Part shown: positions 10,660 through 22,329 of the stretch, in pieces | How positions within the stretch are numbered: the first letter of the stretch is position 1 | Layout: each line of letters opens with the position of its first letter | DNA from: Owenia fusiformis | Taxonomy: Eukaryota; Annelida; Polychaeta; Sabellida; Oweniidae | Direction of reading: 5' to 3' | Assembly (NCBI GenBank): GCA_903813345.2 | Contig: CAIIXF020000007.1 | Span: 32,708,698 to 32,772,697, forward strand | Length of the DNA: 64,000 bases | The notes under the pieces: model-generated | Told to the model about the DNA's origin: nothing | Databases searched by the model: none | What the model saw: the letters and a program-made list of their open reading frames with translations, nothing else | Program-made: the position numbers and the translations under genes

Positions 10660-12590
10660 TTTGCCAGAAAACATGTTTTTTTGTGGTCACAAAGTAACAA
10701 AAAAGAAGACTGAGAATATTGAAAAGCTATGGACAGAAGATTGTACACAAGCACAGGCTACACTTAAAGAAAAACTGTCTACAGCACCAGTCCTTGCTTT
10801 CGCAGACTACAACAAGCCTTTTGTGTTAGAGATAGATGCGTCATCATCAGGACTCGGATGTGAACTTCTCCAAGAACAAGAAGGAAAGATGAGAGTCATT
10901 GGATATGGCAGCCGAAACTACCAGCATTAGAGCAACGTTGGGTGTCTGACTTAGCATGCTTCAACTTTGAGATAAAGTACAAGCCATGAATAAAGAACAC
11001 TGCAGCAGATGCACTCTCCAGACTAGAACACAGTTCAGAAGATGAAGATGAGGATGATGACTTCGAAGTCAGTGCTACGAGTGTTATCGCAGAGATCACC
11101 AATACTACACACCTTCCAGATCTGTCTACAGAAATTAACCAGAAGGAAGTAAATGTTCTGACAGTAGAAAGTGATATAACTTCAACGGAAACAACTGTCT
11201 TCCTTACTATTACAAAGGAAGGTCTAGCCACATTACAAGACAATGATCAAGATATCAGTCTCATCAAAGAAATCATAAAACATAACATTATTCCAACACC
11301 TAAGATACTGAAAAAGATGACAAAACATCAAAGAAAATGGGAGAAACAAAGACATAGACTCAGACTAGTTGATAACATATTGTATAGGAAGGTGAAGTCA
11401 AATGATAAAGATGTCAATCAAGTTGCTATTCCTACTGTTCTAAAAGAAGAAGTTCTAAAAGCAGGACATGATTTTGCAGGACACCAAGGTGTTGAAAGAA
11501 CTGATAAACTGATTAGTGATAGATACTTTTGGCCAGGAATGAAACATGACATATGTGAATATATCAAGACATGTAATCGATGTGTATTTGACAAGATGCC
11601 CTTTCACAAAATCATTATTCCCATAGGACGATTAACCGCAAAATCACCACTAGACCTAGTCTGTATTGATTTTACACTTTTGGAAAAAGCTACCAACGGA
11701 ATGGAAAACGTTTTGATCATAACTGACGTCGTTACAAAGTTCACAATTGCCAAAGAAAGTAAGGACCAAACAGCTGAAACAGTGTCAAAAATTCTTGTGA
11801 AAGATCTGTTTTTAGTTTATGGTATTCCCAAACGACTACACAGCGACCAGGGAAGGAACTTTGAGAGCAAGATAGTAGACTGTATCAAACATACAATGTT
11901 CAATAGTCACGAACCACACCGTACCATCCCCAAGGAAATGGTCAGTGCGAACGGTTCAACAGAACCCTCCACAATCTACTGCTGTCACTAGAAGCAAAGA
12001 AGAAGAACAAATGGCCAGAATACCTGAAGGAGTTGGTGTATTCTTACAACATAACCCCACATAGCTTCACGTGTTATTCACCGTTTTACATGATGTTTGG
12101 CCGAGAAGCATCACTACCACTATCTTCAGTGCTTGATTCAGAGAATGAAGATGAAGATTCTGAAGGAAATAAAGCAGATAACTGGGTAACTAAACAAAAC
12201 CAGAAGTTCAAAGAAGCTTATGCTCATGCGGAAGAAAATATCAATCAAAACGCTGATAGAAGAAAAGAAAGACATGACAAGAAACCAACAATCATAGAAA
12301 ATAAAATAGACATCGGAAGAAAATTCTTAACAAGAAGGAGAACACTTGGAAGAAACAAGATACAAGACTATTATGAAGATTCTGTATACAAAGTGATTGA
12401 AAGGAAAGGAGACACATATACAATTGAGAATGAAGACTCACTGAGGAAAACTGTAAATAGAGAAGATTTGAAAGAATTGCCAGATGGGATCAGAAACAAA
12501 AAGCTCCTTAATGAGGATACAGCTGCAGAAGTGCCTCAGCTGAGAAGGTCTAAGAGACTTTTAGATCAACACAAGTAGATTGAGATTTCA
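10660..12590 (+). mobile_element. Gypsy-type LTR retrotransposon fossil (3' half of pol)
   Basis: Remains in order: end of reverse transcriptase into RNase H (about 10687-10930, with FADYNKPFVLEIDASSSGLG), the integrase zinc-binding region (about 11460-11600, HDFAGHQGVERT and CNRC), the integrase core (about 11640-11920) and the integrase C-terminal part (about 12033-12578, ending in a basic RRSKRLLDQHK). Gag, protease and most of the reverse transcriptase are missing to the left. It is truncated and broken in a few places. No pair of LTRs was recognised; 12600-13390 may hold 3' non-coding or LTR sequence with repeated TTAAGGTAGTTGT. The readable domains suggest moderate rather than great age. 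Family: Ty3/Gypsy, clade not determined. Confidence 0.85.
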
Positions 12591-13390
12591 CTCTGATTTC
12601 AGCGCGTTACTGTAGTTCAAATAATAACTACACTTTAAAACATATTTTCAAAATCATGACTGTAGTGGGATCTATAATTTTATAAACAATCTATTTTTGG
12701 TCGTGGTTGTTAATTAGGGGAGGAAATACCAATATAATAGCATTTAGAGAATTATTCATCTTATTGACAGATATTTTGAATCATTTGATTATTTTAACTT
12801 ATGTTTTTGATTTTTGTATTAAATTTTCTTATTCATTTAAGATATTGTATATTTATTATATCAGTTTACTGTGGCCGTGTTTAAGGTTTATTTCATTAAA
12901 ATGAAGACGAGTCCGCATGGATGTGACATGCACTTTTATAAATACTTTCAAATATTAAATATTGTTGGTACAACTGATTATTCCTACCTAATGTATACTA
13001 CTTCTCAACACAGCACATACTGAGACTGTACTGATATGCCACCTTTAAAAAGCTTTAGTAACTACTTTATCACATGATCTAGGTCACATGATCATGTACT
13101 TTAGTGTTGGGCCTGCTTTTGAATCTTCTGGATGTGGTTAGTTCCTAGCTGACTTACTTTACCATATGCCCACACTCACAGCCCAAGTAGCTTTATTGTC
13201 AGGCATTCCACCAACAGTACTGCATTGGCAGACTGGTCACTCTTTTGTAATTTATATTTTAAGGTAGTTGTCACTCTTTTAAGGTAGTTGTACAACAACA
13301 TAGCAGTTGGGTTAAGGTAGTTGTGCAACATAGCAGTTGAGCATTAAGGTAGTTGTGCAAATTATACATGATCAATAAGGAAGTTGTAAG
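12591..13390 (+). other. AT-rich flank of the Gypsy fossil
   Basis: No gene recognised. Short direct repeats AAGGTAGTTGT occur four or five times at about 13261-13365. It may be the 3' untranslated or LTR remnant of the Gypsy element, but no second copy exists in the window to prove it. Confidence 0.35.
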
Positions 13391-13625
13391 GAATTAACCT
13401 ATAAAAGTATTCGAGTTATCAAAGATCTTATTTTTTACAAAATATGGTGGCCATTTTGAATTGAGTGACCGTACTGGAAACTCCATCTTGAGCAGAAATC
13501 CAATGCACATAAGGTATCAGCCTACAAAATTTGTACCAATTCTGTTGACAGATACTTGAGTTATCATCCAGACAGACAGATGGATGGACTTCTCAATATC
13601 CCTTACAAACTACATTGACATCCAT
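13390..13625 (+). mobile_element. Pearl-like family A, 3' fragment
   Basis: Starts in the ATTCGAGTTATCAAAGAT module, has one ATGGTGGCCATTTTGAATTG core and ends in CAGACAGACAGATGGATGG and TCAATATCCC, a decayed tail. It lies 90 bp downstream of ACL4 exon 8 on the gene strand. Confidence 0.6.
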
Positions 13626-13714
13626 ATGAACAATATAATGCCTTGTGTGGTAAGCGTGCCATTTTATAGGTACAGTATGTGTGTGAAATGATTTGCTCAT
13701 TCATGTAACAGTAC

Positions 13715-13837
13715 CTGTACACTGGTATCATCTTCATCTAGTAGGTACTCTAGCACCTCATTGGCTGTCTTGTAGTCCTCTACTTCAATCAGGATCTTAG
13801 CTGCCTCCACCCGACTACCATAGCTTATATCTACTAC
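13715..13837 (-). CDS. ACL4: ACL4 exon 8
   Basis: Acceptor TTTCAG, donor GTACTG. The 123 nt in phase 0-0 encode VVDISYGSRVEAAKILIEVE and DYKTANEVLEYLLDEDDTSV plus Q. This is the expected helix pair ending in an acidic EDD turn that precedes VWYLLG in exon 9. Confidence 0.85.
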
Positions 13838-14194
13838 CTGAAATAGATGTGGAGAGACTTAATTGCATTTTTCAATCTTCAATGTATAAATAGTACCATG
13901 GGTACTGGGTTCACATGGTATTGCTAAGAATAAGAAAAGTGAATGATGGCTAAAATGGCAGACAAAAAAATAAGCTAAAAAGCAGATATAGTTTTTTATA
14001 AATTCTTTTACAATGCAACTAAAATGGCAGCAACTGAAAATAGGCAAGCTTTTGAACCTGGACTCACAGGGGGGACTTCTGTATTAAAGAGGAACCAAAA
14101 TTATTTAAAACAGGAATCTTATTGACCCAGGTTGTAAAACTTGCTTCTATTGTTGACTGACTGAGAGACAAATGGACAAATCAATGTTATCTTA

Positions 14195-14604
14195 GGGGAG
14201 GCATCAAAAGTTCGATGTCGGATCGGAAACTAAATAAAGCTAGTTTTGACTCAGACCCCCCCCCTCCCCCCAAAACTAAATACCGTGAAAGTTGATCGCT
14301 TACTTCCGGTTTGAGAATTTGAAAAATTATTGCTAAACATGATCTAGTTTTTGTTAATTCCTATCGTAATTTGCGGCTTTTAACAACTATTGATAGAATA
14401 TAATCCATTGGAATGATCTTGACGAAGAAAGCATCAGGTAAAATCTTTATTTTTAAACCATTCCAAGGCATTCTGAGTTGAAATTGCCAAAAATTTGAAA
14501 TGTTGAAATTTGTCGGATAGCAAACCGAAATGGGTTTGAACCCCCTCCCCCCTAACTAGATTTATTTAGTTTTCTATCCAACATCGAACTTTTGATGCCT
14601 CCCC
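14195..14604. mobile_element. TTA-flanked MITE, copy 2, inserted in a pearl-like element
   Basis: Same termini as 3183-3578, with TTA at 14192-14194 and 14605-14607. The pearl-like unit reads through on both sides (ATCAATGTTA ... AATGGCAGAAAATAAA), so the insertion site is clear. Length 410 bp. Confidence 0.85.
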
Positions 14605-15049
14605 TTAAATGGCAGAAAATAAAGAAAACTGATATAATTTTTTGCCGATTTTTTGTAACAAAATTATTTCATAAAACTGCTCTTTTGAGTGACAAGCTTT
14701 TTCAATGCAGGACACCTGAAATTATCTATAAAACTACCAAATGGTCCAAAAGTGAATTTTGCGAGACAAAAATAGCAGCCATTTTGAAAAGAGGTGAGCT
14801 TTTGAACCAGGAGTCATAGGGGGTTTTCTGTATTGATGTTGAACAAAAATAACTTAAAAGGGAATCCTATCAACAGAGGTTTTAAAACAAATGGTCCAAA
14901 AGTGGATTTCATGAGACAGATTGAAAATTCAATGTTAACTAAAATGCCTGAAAATAAAAAACAAGAACACAAATGTGTACTAGTTTTCTATCCGACATCG
15001 AACTTTTGATGCCTCCCCTTAAATGGCAGAAAATAAAGAAAACTGATAT

Positions 15050-15530
15050 ATCAGAAACAAGTCAAATTCTTTACTTCAGAGAATATGTTTAATTTATTGA
15101 GACTTTCGACTAATATCCCTTAGTCTTTTTCAAAATATAACAGCATGTATACATTTATGTGACGTCATAAACAGACAATGGAAAATTTAATTATGTAACA
15201 AATGACCTAGTAACCTAAAAAATAACAACAACAAAAAACATAGATACGAAAAAACGAATGACCTAATAATAACCTTAAGATAAATATATCATCGTTATGG
15301 TAACAATTAAACTCAAATATTACTATTGCATACTTTGCTATACCATTCTTAATTTACAATATTTTATGATACAAATTGTCCAACTGATACCCATTATCTC
15401 TGTTCATTTTAGGTTGCATTGTTTTAATATGAATTGCTTCCTTAACCCATACGTTTAAGATCATGACTCTCATTATCAATGATTTTTACATTGTTCCAGT
15501 TTATATTATGATCATATAAAGCTACCAAAT
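15050..15530 (-). mobile_element. Penelope-like element, 3' fragment
   Basis: On the minus strand the upper part (about 15440-15530) reads like the GIY-YIG region of Penelope elements (HNINWNNVKIIDNESH). The lower part (about 15085-15135) has the GACTAAGGGATATTAGTCGAAAGTC hairpin-like 3' end usual for the group. It is a short, broken fragment lying inside the family B pearl-like element. Confidence 0.6.
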
Positions 15531-15749
15531 GGACGGGCAGATAGACAGACGGAGAAGTGAGTGATTGCAATAGTTCACCATGAGAGCTAAAAAATGAGCT
15601 AACCAAATATTCCTGTTATTAGACCCCTATCCTCCATGTGCCATTTATTGAAATTACTTTCAAACACTTTGTGAGTTGATAATTTCTTTTTAAAGTAAAA
15701 CACCTTTTCTCAAATAAAATTCTTTTTTATTTTCAAATGAAGTAGGACT

Positions 15750-16125
15750 CTTATTGAAATATGTAACTTGAAAAACAGCAACTTCATGGAGTAGCAAATC
15801 CCACCGAACAAAACATGTTTTGATAAATGGCGGCCGTGTTAAATTTGAGTCAAATCCATCCACTAGTATTTGAGTTATCAAAGATTATGTTTTTAAGAAA
15901 CATGGTTGCCATTTTGAAATTCAGCTGTCATCTTTAGATTTCTTCTTTAGCAGAGCTCCTATGTCCAAGGCATCAGCATATACAATTTAATCCAAATCCG
16001 TCAACTGGTACTTGAGTTTTCAAGGATTACGTGTTTAATAAAAAATAAAAGAGATTTCGATAAACCTTGAAAATTTCTTCTCAAGCAGAGCTCCTTTATC
16101 TCTAGGAATCAGTTTATAAAAGGAT
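15750..16125 (+). mobile_element. Pearl-like family A fragment
   Basis: Begins with the conserved end ACAGCAACTTCATGGAGTAG CAAATCCCACCGAAC, then GAGTTATCAAAGATTA modules with ATGGTTGCCATTTTGAAATT. The microsatellite tail is missing; it stops where the next element begins. Confidence 0.6.
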
Positions 16126-16797
16126 TGGTATCGATATGGAGAACTGAATTCAACAATTTTTTTCTCTTAAACCAATTATTGAAAACATTCTGTAAAAAAC
16201 ATGGTCCTTTACGTAATGTTGACTGATTGACAACAATTTAATGCGAAAATAATTTATATATATTTTTTGTTTTTTAGTGCAATTGTTTTTGTTCCTTTCT
16301 ATCATTTTTTGAGAATGAAATAAAATATCTTTCCGGAGCTTGTTTGAATAAAATAACATATACAACATTTTCTTAGACTTCTCAATATTATAGTTGTACA
16401 AAGGAAATTTTGGTTGATTGAACAAAAAGTATTCAAAACATTAAACTAAAACCCGCGACATAGATAAAAATTAAGATAAACCTTTAGTTTCATTAACAAG
16501 ATCCTTTTTTAAATCAACCAAACTTTCCTTTGTATAATTACAATATTGTGTTTATGTCATTTTGTTCCAATGAGGTTCGGATAGATGTTTCATTTCTTTC
16601 CGAACATATGATACCAAGAACAAAAGAAGTGTGCGATGTGTTTTCTAAAACAATATAGAGAAAAGTATAGATATCTATTTCAAATTATATTGTTACCATT
16701 CAAAAGATGACCATTAAATTGACAATGTGTAAAATTTTCAGAATTTTTGGATGACTGGTTCAAGAGAAACGTGTGTTCAAAAAGTTCGCCATATCAA
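16126..16797. mobile_element. Dispersed 670-bp TIR element, most complete copy
   Basis: The ends TTGGTATCGATATGGAGAAC and GTTCGCCATATCAAGG extend into about 50-bp imperfect inverted repeats that include CTCTTAAACCA. Pieces of the same family lie at 1655-1790, 2608-3122 and 7520-7690. AT-rich with no protein recognised. 16800-17190 shows no feature. Confidence 0.6.
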
Positions 16798-17194
16798 GGT
16801 CAAAGAAAGGTCACCTAAGATTTTAAAAACAGGCTTGCACCCACCCAATATTTCATTTGCACCGACTTGAAAATGAGAAAATCATGTAAAATGGGCATAG
16901 TTTGACCAATTTTATGCTGATTTGTGAAAATGAGAATTTTGCACCCACTTGAGAAAAAATCCTGGGGAGAACACTGCACATCATAACCCTCTTGGGCATA
17001 ACTGCCAACTCTAATTGTAGTGAGTATTGCAATGCTTGTATTGAGTCACATACAATACTTTAGCCGAATATAACACATTTTTAAGTGGAAACCCATCACA
17101 TAAGCTCTTCTGTTATTTAGGTTGCATTTTTGAAATTCTGTTTCACGGTCAATTTTCAGAAATAATGTTGAGTGCATGTAATATAAGCATTAAC

Positions 17195-17308
17195 CTGTAA
17201 GGGGTCAATCTCTTTTTCATCTTCACTCGCTAAAGTTTCTGATTTATCAATGCTCTGTAGCTTGGGTAACCATAGCTTCACTCCTTGGTCAATCATCTTT
17301 TTAGCTTC
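17195..17308 (-). CDS. ACL4: ACL4 exon 7
   Basis: Acceptor ATTTAG, donor GTTAAT (weak at +3 to +5). The 114 nt in phase 0-0 encode EAKKMIDQGVKLWLPKLQSI and an acidic linker DKSETLASEDEKEIDPLQ. The K.WLP motif after a helix matches the corresponding region of Acl4-like proteins. Intron 6 is only 224 bp. Confidence 0.84.
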
Positions 17309-17532
17309 CTAAATTACATACAGATACAAAGTTTACAATCCATATGATATGATCATGCACTTTCTGCATTAAGAGATAATGAATAAATTCATCAACTTGA
17401 AAGCAAAGACCTAAGATTTGCTGTTTGGCTCTTCTATTATTTTATATATTTGAGTACTGTTATTTGCTGTGTTACTATGATTTTCCAAATAAACATATTA
17501 AATAATTTTCAGGTCATCATAAAGTAACATAC

Positions 17533-17656
17533 ATTTTTATTTTGTTTTATAAGCTGGAAACTGGCCATGAGGTGGAAAGCCTCAGCATAGGTAGCGTCTC
17601 TTTCTATAGCTCTCTCAAGGGCTGTCCTACATTGAACTTCGGCATCAGCTTCATCA
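17533..17656 (-). CDS. ACL4: ACL4 exon 6 (TPR-like helix pair)
   Basis: Acceptor TTCTAG at 17657, donor GTATGT below 17533. The first base completes Cys with exon 5. The exon then encodes DEADAEVQCRTALERAIERD and ATYAEAFHLMASFQLIKQNK plus N, a TPR-like helix pair. It has 124 nt and ends in phase 0. The frame continuing from exon 5 (TDLC|DEADAE) is strong support for both boundaries. Confidence 0.86.
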
Positions 17657-18039
17657 CTAGAATAAACCAGATACACAGTGATAAATATCACACTTTGAAG
17701 AGTAAAATGGCTGCCATGTAATATACCCTGCATACCAAAAACATAATCGGATCATGGCACTACTCGGTCCTTGCCTCTGTAAGTATTTTAAGTTGAACAG
17801 ATATCAGCAGTTTTTCTTGAATTTTGATCACAAGATTTATGTGGCACCAACAAGAGACTCCCACAGGCCTGCCTAGCAGCAACAGATCATGACAATATTG
17901 CACCTTTTCAAAGTGTGATAAAAACCTTTTTAATAAGATACAAAAGTCCACACTTTGGAATGCCATGCAAATCTCTTGGATGTGAAGCAAAAGCTTTACT
18001 ATTTGGTGCTTTAAGCTACAAGAGAGCTACAATACTTTG

Positions 18040-21000
18040 TGCTCAATAAGCACTAGAGATGTAATTAAAATAGATATCTCTTGCCATAGATCTGTTATGC
18101 AATGCTTTGCCACGGCGCAGTAAGCACTAGAGATGTAAATTATAACAAATGTCTCTTGACCATTCTTACCATAGATCTGTCATGTAAAGCTCTGCCACTG
18201 AGAAGTAAGCACTAGAGATGTTACATTATATCAAATGTCTCTTGACCATTCTTACCATAGATCTGTCATGTAAAGCTCTGCCACTGAGCAGTAAGCACTA
18301 GAGATGTAATTATAACAAATGTCTCTTGACCATTCTTACCATAGATCTGTCATGTAAAGCTCTGCCACTGAGCAGTAAGCACTAGAGATGTAATTGTAAC
18401 AAATGTCTCTGCCACTGAGCAGTAAGCACTAGAGATGTAATTATAACAAATGTCTCTTGATCATTCTTGCCATAGATCTGTCATGTAAAGCTCTGCCACT
18501 AAGCAGTAAGCACTAGAGATGTAATTGTAACAAATGTCTCTTGACCATTCTTACCATAGATCTGTCATGTAAAGCTCTGTCACTGAGCAGTAAGCACTAG
18601 AGATGTTACATTATATCAAATGTCTCTTGACCATTCTTACCATAGATCTGCCATGTAAAGCTCTGCCACTGAGCAGTAAGCACTAGAGATGTAATTATAA
18701 CATATGTCTCTTGACCATTCTTACCATAGATCTGTCATGTAAAGCTCTGCCACTGAGCAGTAAGCACTAGAGATGTAATTATAACAAATGTTTCTTGACC
18801 ATTCTTACCATAGATCTGCCATGTAAAGCTCTGCCACTGAGCAGTAAGCACTAGAGATGTAATTATAACATGTGTCTCTTGACCATTCTTACCATAGATC
18901 TGTCATGTAAAGCTCTGCCACTGAGCAGTAAGCACTAGAGATGTAATTTTAACAAATGTCTCTTGACCATTCTTACCATAGATCTGTCATGTAAAGCTCT
19001 GCCACTGAGCAGTAAGCACTAGAGATGTAATTATAACAAATGTCTCTTGACCATTCTTACCATAGATCTGTCGTGTAAAGCTCTCCGACTGAGCAGTAAG
19101 CACTAGAGATGTAATTATAACAAATGTCTCTTGATCATTCTTGCCATAGATCTGTCATGTAAAGCTCTGCCACTGAGCAGTAAGCACTAGAGATGTTACA
19201 TTCTATCAAATGTCTCTTGACCATTCTTACCATAGATCTGTCATGTAAAGCTCTGCCACTGAGCAGTAAGCACTAGAGATGTAATTATAACAAATGTCTC
19301 TTGATCATTCTTGCCATAGATCTGTCATATAAAGCTCTGCCACTGAGCAGTAACCACTAGAGATATTACATTATATCAAATGTCCCTTGACCATTCTTAC
19401 CATAGATCTGTCATGTAAAGCTCTGCCACTGAGCAGTAAGCACTAGAGATGTTACATTATATCAAATGTCTCTTGACCATTCTTACCATAGATCTGCCAT
19501 GTAAAGCTCTGCCACTGAGCAGTAAGCACTAGAGATGTAATTATAACATATGTCTCTTGACCATTCTTACCATAGATCTGTCATGTAAAGCTCTGCCACT
19601 GAGCAGTAAGCACTAGAGATGTAATTATAACAAATGTCTCTTAACCATTCTTACCATAGATCTGTCATGTAAAGCTCTGCCACTGAGCAGTAAGCACTAG
19701 AGATGTAATTGTAACAAATGTCTCTGCCACTGAGCAGTAAGCACTAGAGATGTAATTATAACAAATGTCTCTTGATCATTCTTGCCATAGATCTGTCATG
19801 TAAAGCTCTGCCACTGAGCAGTAAGCACTAGAGATGTAATTGTAACAAATGTCTCTTGACCATTCTTACCATAGATCTGTCATGTAAAGCTCTGCCACTG
19901 AGCAGTAAGCACTAGAGATGTTACATTATATCAAATGTCTCTTGACCATTCTTACCATAGATCTGCCATGTAAAGCTCTGCCACTGAGCAGTAAGCACTA
20001 GAGATGTAATTATAACATATGTCTCTTGACCATTCTTACCATAGATCTGTCATGTAAAGCTCTGCCACTGAGCAGTAAGCACTAGAGATGTAATTATAAC
20101 AAATGTTTCTTGACCATTCTTACCACAGATCTGCCATGTAAAGCTCTGCCACTGAGCAGTAAGCACTAGAAATGTAATTATAACATATGTCTCTTGACCA
20201 TTCTTACCATAGATCTGTCATGTAAAGCTCTGCCACTGAGCAGTAAGCACTAGAGATGTAATTATAACAAATGTCTCTTGACCATTCTTACCATAGATCT
20301 GTCATGTAAAGCTCTGCCACTGAGCAGTAAGCACTAGAGATGTAATTATAACAAATGTCTCTTGACCATTCTTACCATAGATCTGTCATGTAAAGCTCTC
20401 CGACTGAGCAGTAAGCACTAGAGATGTAATTATAACAAATGTCTCTTGATAATTCTTGCCATAGATCTGTCATGTAAAGCTCTGCCACTGAGCAGTAAGC
20501 ACTAGAGATGTTACATTCTATCAAATGTCTCTTGACCATTCTTACCATAGATCTGTCATGTAAAGCTCTGCCACTGAGCAGTAAGCACTAGAGATGTAAT
20601 TATAACAAATGTCTCTTGATCATTCTTGCCATAGATCTGTCATATAAAGCTCTGCCACTGAGCAGTAACCACTAGAGATATTACATTATATCAAATGTCT
20701 CTTGACCATTCTTACCATAGATCTGTCATGTAAAGCTCTGCCACTGAGCAGTAAGCACTAGAGATGTTACATTATATCAAATGTCTCTTGACCATTCTTA
20801 CCATAGATCTGCCATGTAAAGCTCTGCCACTGAGCAGTAAGCACTAGAGATGTAATTATAACATATGTCTCTTGACCATTCTTACCATAGATCTGTCATG
20901 TAAAGCTCTGCCACTGAGCAGTAAGCACTAGAGATGTAATTATAACAAATGTCTCTTGACCATTCTTACCATAGATCTGTCATGTAAAGCTCTGCCACTG

Positions 21001-21360
21001 AGCAGTAAGCACTAGAGATGTAATTATAACAAATGTCTCTTGACCATTCTTACCATAGATCTGTCATGTAAAGCTCTGCCACTGAGCAGTAAGCACTAGA
21101 GATGTAATTATAACATAGGTCTCTTGACCATTCTTACCATAGATCTGTCATGTAAAGCTCTGCCACTGAGCAGTAAGCACTAGAGATGTAATTATAACAA
21201 ATGTCTCTTGACCATTCTTACCATAGATCTGCCATGTAAAGCTCTGCCACTGAGCAGTAAGCACTAGAGATGTAATAATAACAAATGTCTCTTGACCATT
21301 CTTACCATAGATCTGTCATGTAAAGCTCTGCCACTGAGCAGTAAGCACTAGAGATGTCTT
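18040..21360 (-). repeat. 84-bp minisatellite (about 39 units) derived from ACL4 exon 5 and its splice donor
   Basis: The unit is 84 bp (for example 18301 to 18385). On the gene strand each unit reads: a TA-rich run, ACATCTCTAG, the 42 nt that encode AYCSVAELYMTDL plus split Cys, then GTAAGAATGG and a short spacer. The array abuts the true exon 5 at 21306-21360 and runs into intron 5. Two units carry an internal deletion (near 18400 and 19715) and are about 46 bp long. Variants recur with an offset near 1315 bp (18396/19711; 19083/20398; 19202/20517), so a higher-order block of about 15-16 units was itself duplicated. The left-most unit (about 18045-18130) is the most diverged. Some units have GC instead of GT at the donor position. 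Confidence 0.95.
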
Positions 21361-21403
21361 TTACAGACACTCCATCACTGGGTAAGGCACAGGCTGCATT
21401 CAC
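21306..21403 (-). CDS. ACL4: ACL4 exon 5 (source of the 84-bp minisatellite)
   Basis: The acceptor is ATTTAG at 21404. The 98 nt encode VNAACALPSDGVSVKDIS and SAYCSVAELYMTDL plus two bases (TG) of a Cys codon, then donor GTAAGA (phase 2). The SxAYCS.AE.Y.TDLC segment is the most recognisable Acl4-family motif in the gene. The last 42 nt and the donor recur about 39 times in the minisatellite immediately downstream, so the donor actually used cannot be decided from sequence alone. The donor at 21305 is the only one contiguous with the unique 5' part of the exon. Confidence 0.85.
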
Positions 21404-21670
21404 CTAAATAATCAAATTCTATAATAATAACACATAGGGATTTCAGGATGATTCTAATAAATTATACTGCATGTTAAAGGAATTCATAAGTGCAGCAATG
21501 AAAAATGGTCTTAAACCTTCCAAGATTGAATTTTGAAATATGCATGCTTAAAAAGCAATGTTTAGACTGAGGATTGAAAGTGTTGTGCACTTTTTCATCC
21601 CAACGTTTTTTGCAGTCTTTGGTGTCAGGATTTTGAATATATTCACCAGAAAGGATCCGTACCCATTAGT

Positions 21671-21973
21671 GTAACCTCTTGAATACCCAGAGTGACGGAT
21701 ATATCCGTCACAAATGAAATAAGACTGGTGCCCAGAGGGACGAGAAAATCCGTCACAAAATTTTTCACAATAATTGCTCTCATTTGAACAATTTTCATCC
21801 AATTTACACAAAAATTGTTTTAAAACGTGTTGAAATGATCTCTGCCGTCCAATTTTACTAAGCTGAGCATCTAAAGTTGTATAGGTAATTGAAATAAAAT
21901 GTCAAAAGGTGGCAAAAAATGAAAAATTCTCTGGTTTCATGCCAATTTTAGAGCCTGGGATTCAAGAGGTTAA
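21671..21973. mobile_element. TTAA-type MITE, 303 bp
   Basis: The ends GTAACCTCTTGAATACCCAG and CTGGGATTCAAGAGGTTAA are inverted repeats with TTAA-like flanks. The interior has a CCGTCAC repeat. Non-coding; TTAA suggests a piggyBac-type helper. Confidence 0.7.
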
Positions 21974-22329
21974 TAAGAAAATTATTGGAAAGGGTAAAAT
22001 GGAATTCCAGAATTATTTTTATGTAATATGAATCTTTATTAAGTATATTTTCAACAAATCACAACATGGCATTAACATGACAAAATGTCACCACCTTGTT
22101 GCTCATAATATTATTAGTTCAATCTAAAGTCAGATATGAACTTCTGAGAACTTGTAGATAATTTTGAAAAAGAAAATTGGTCAATTTAAAGCAAGTTGAA
22201 AAAAGACAGTTTAACAAACAAAAGATATTAAATTTGTAAGACAGGTATGTTTATTTTGTATGATTGATGTTAATGCACAATTGTAAGTTAATTTAAAAGG
22301 AATTATTATGTTTACAAATTTCAAGAACA

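Larger units (their letters stand above)
13890..15590 (+). mobile_element. Pearl-like family B element with two later insertions
   Basis: The head (GGTACTGGGTTCACATGGTA) and tail (GACGGGCAGATAGACAGACG then AGTGAGTGATTGC) are as in the fuller copy at 35045-36668. The body is split by the TTA MITE at 14195-14604 and by a Penelope-like fragment at about 15050-15530. 14993-15050 repeats the MITE right end and its flank, a local duplication. Non-coding. Confidence 0.6.

Noticed and set aside
18040-21360. CRISPR-like regular array
   Set aside because: The unit is 84 bp with no unique spacers, has homology to a host exon, and the genome is eukaryotic.
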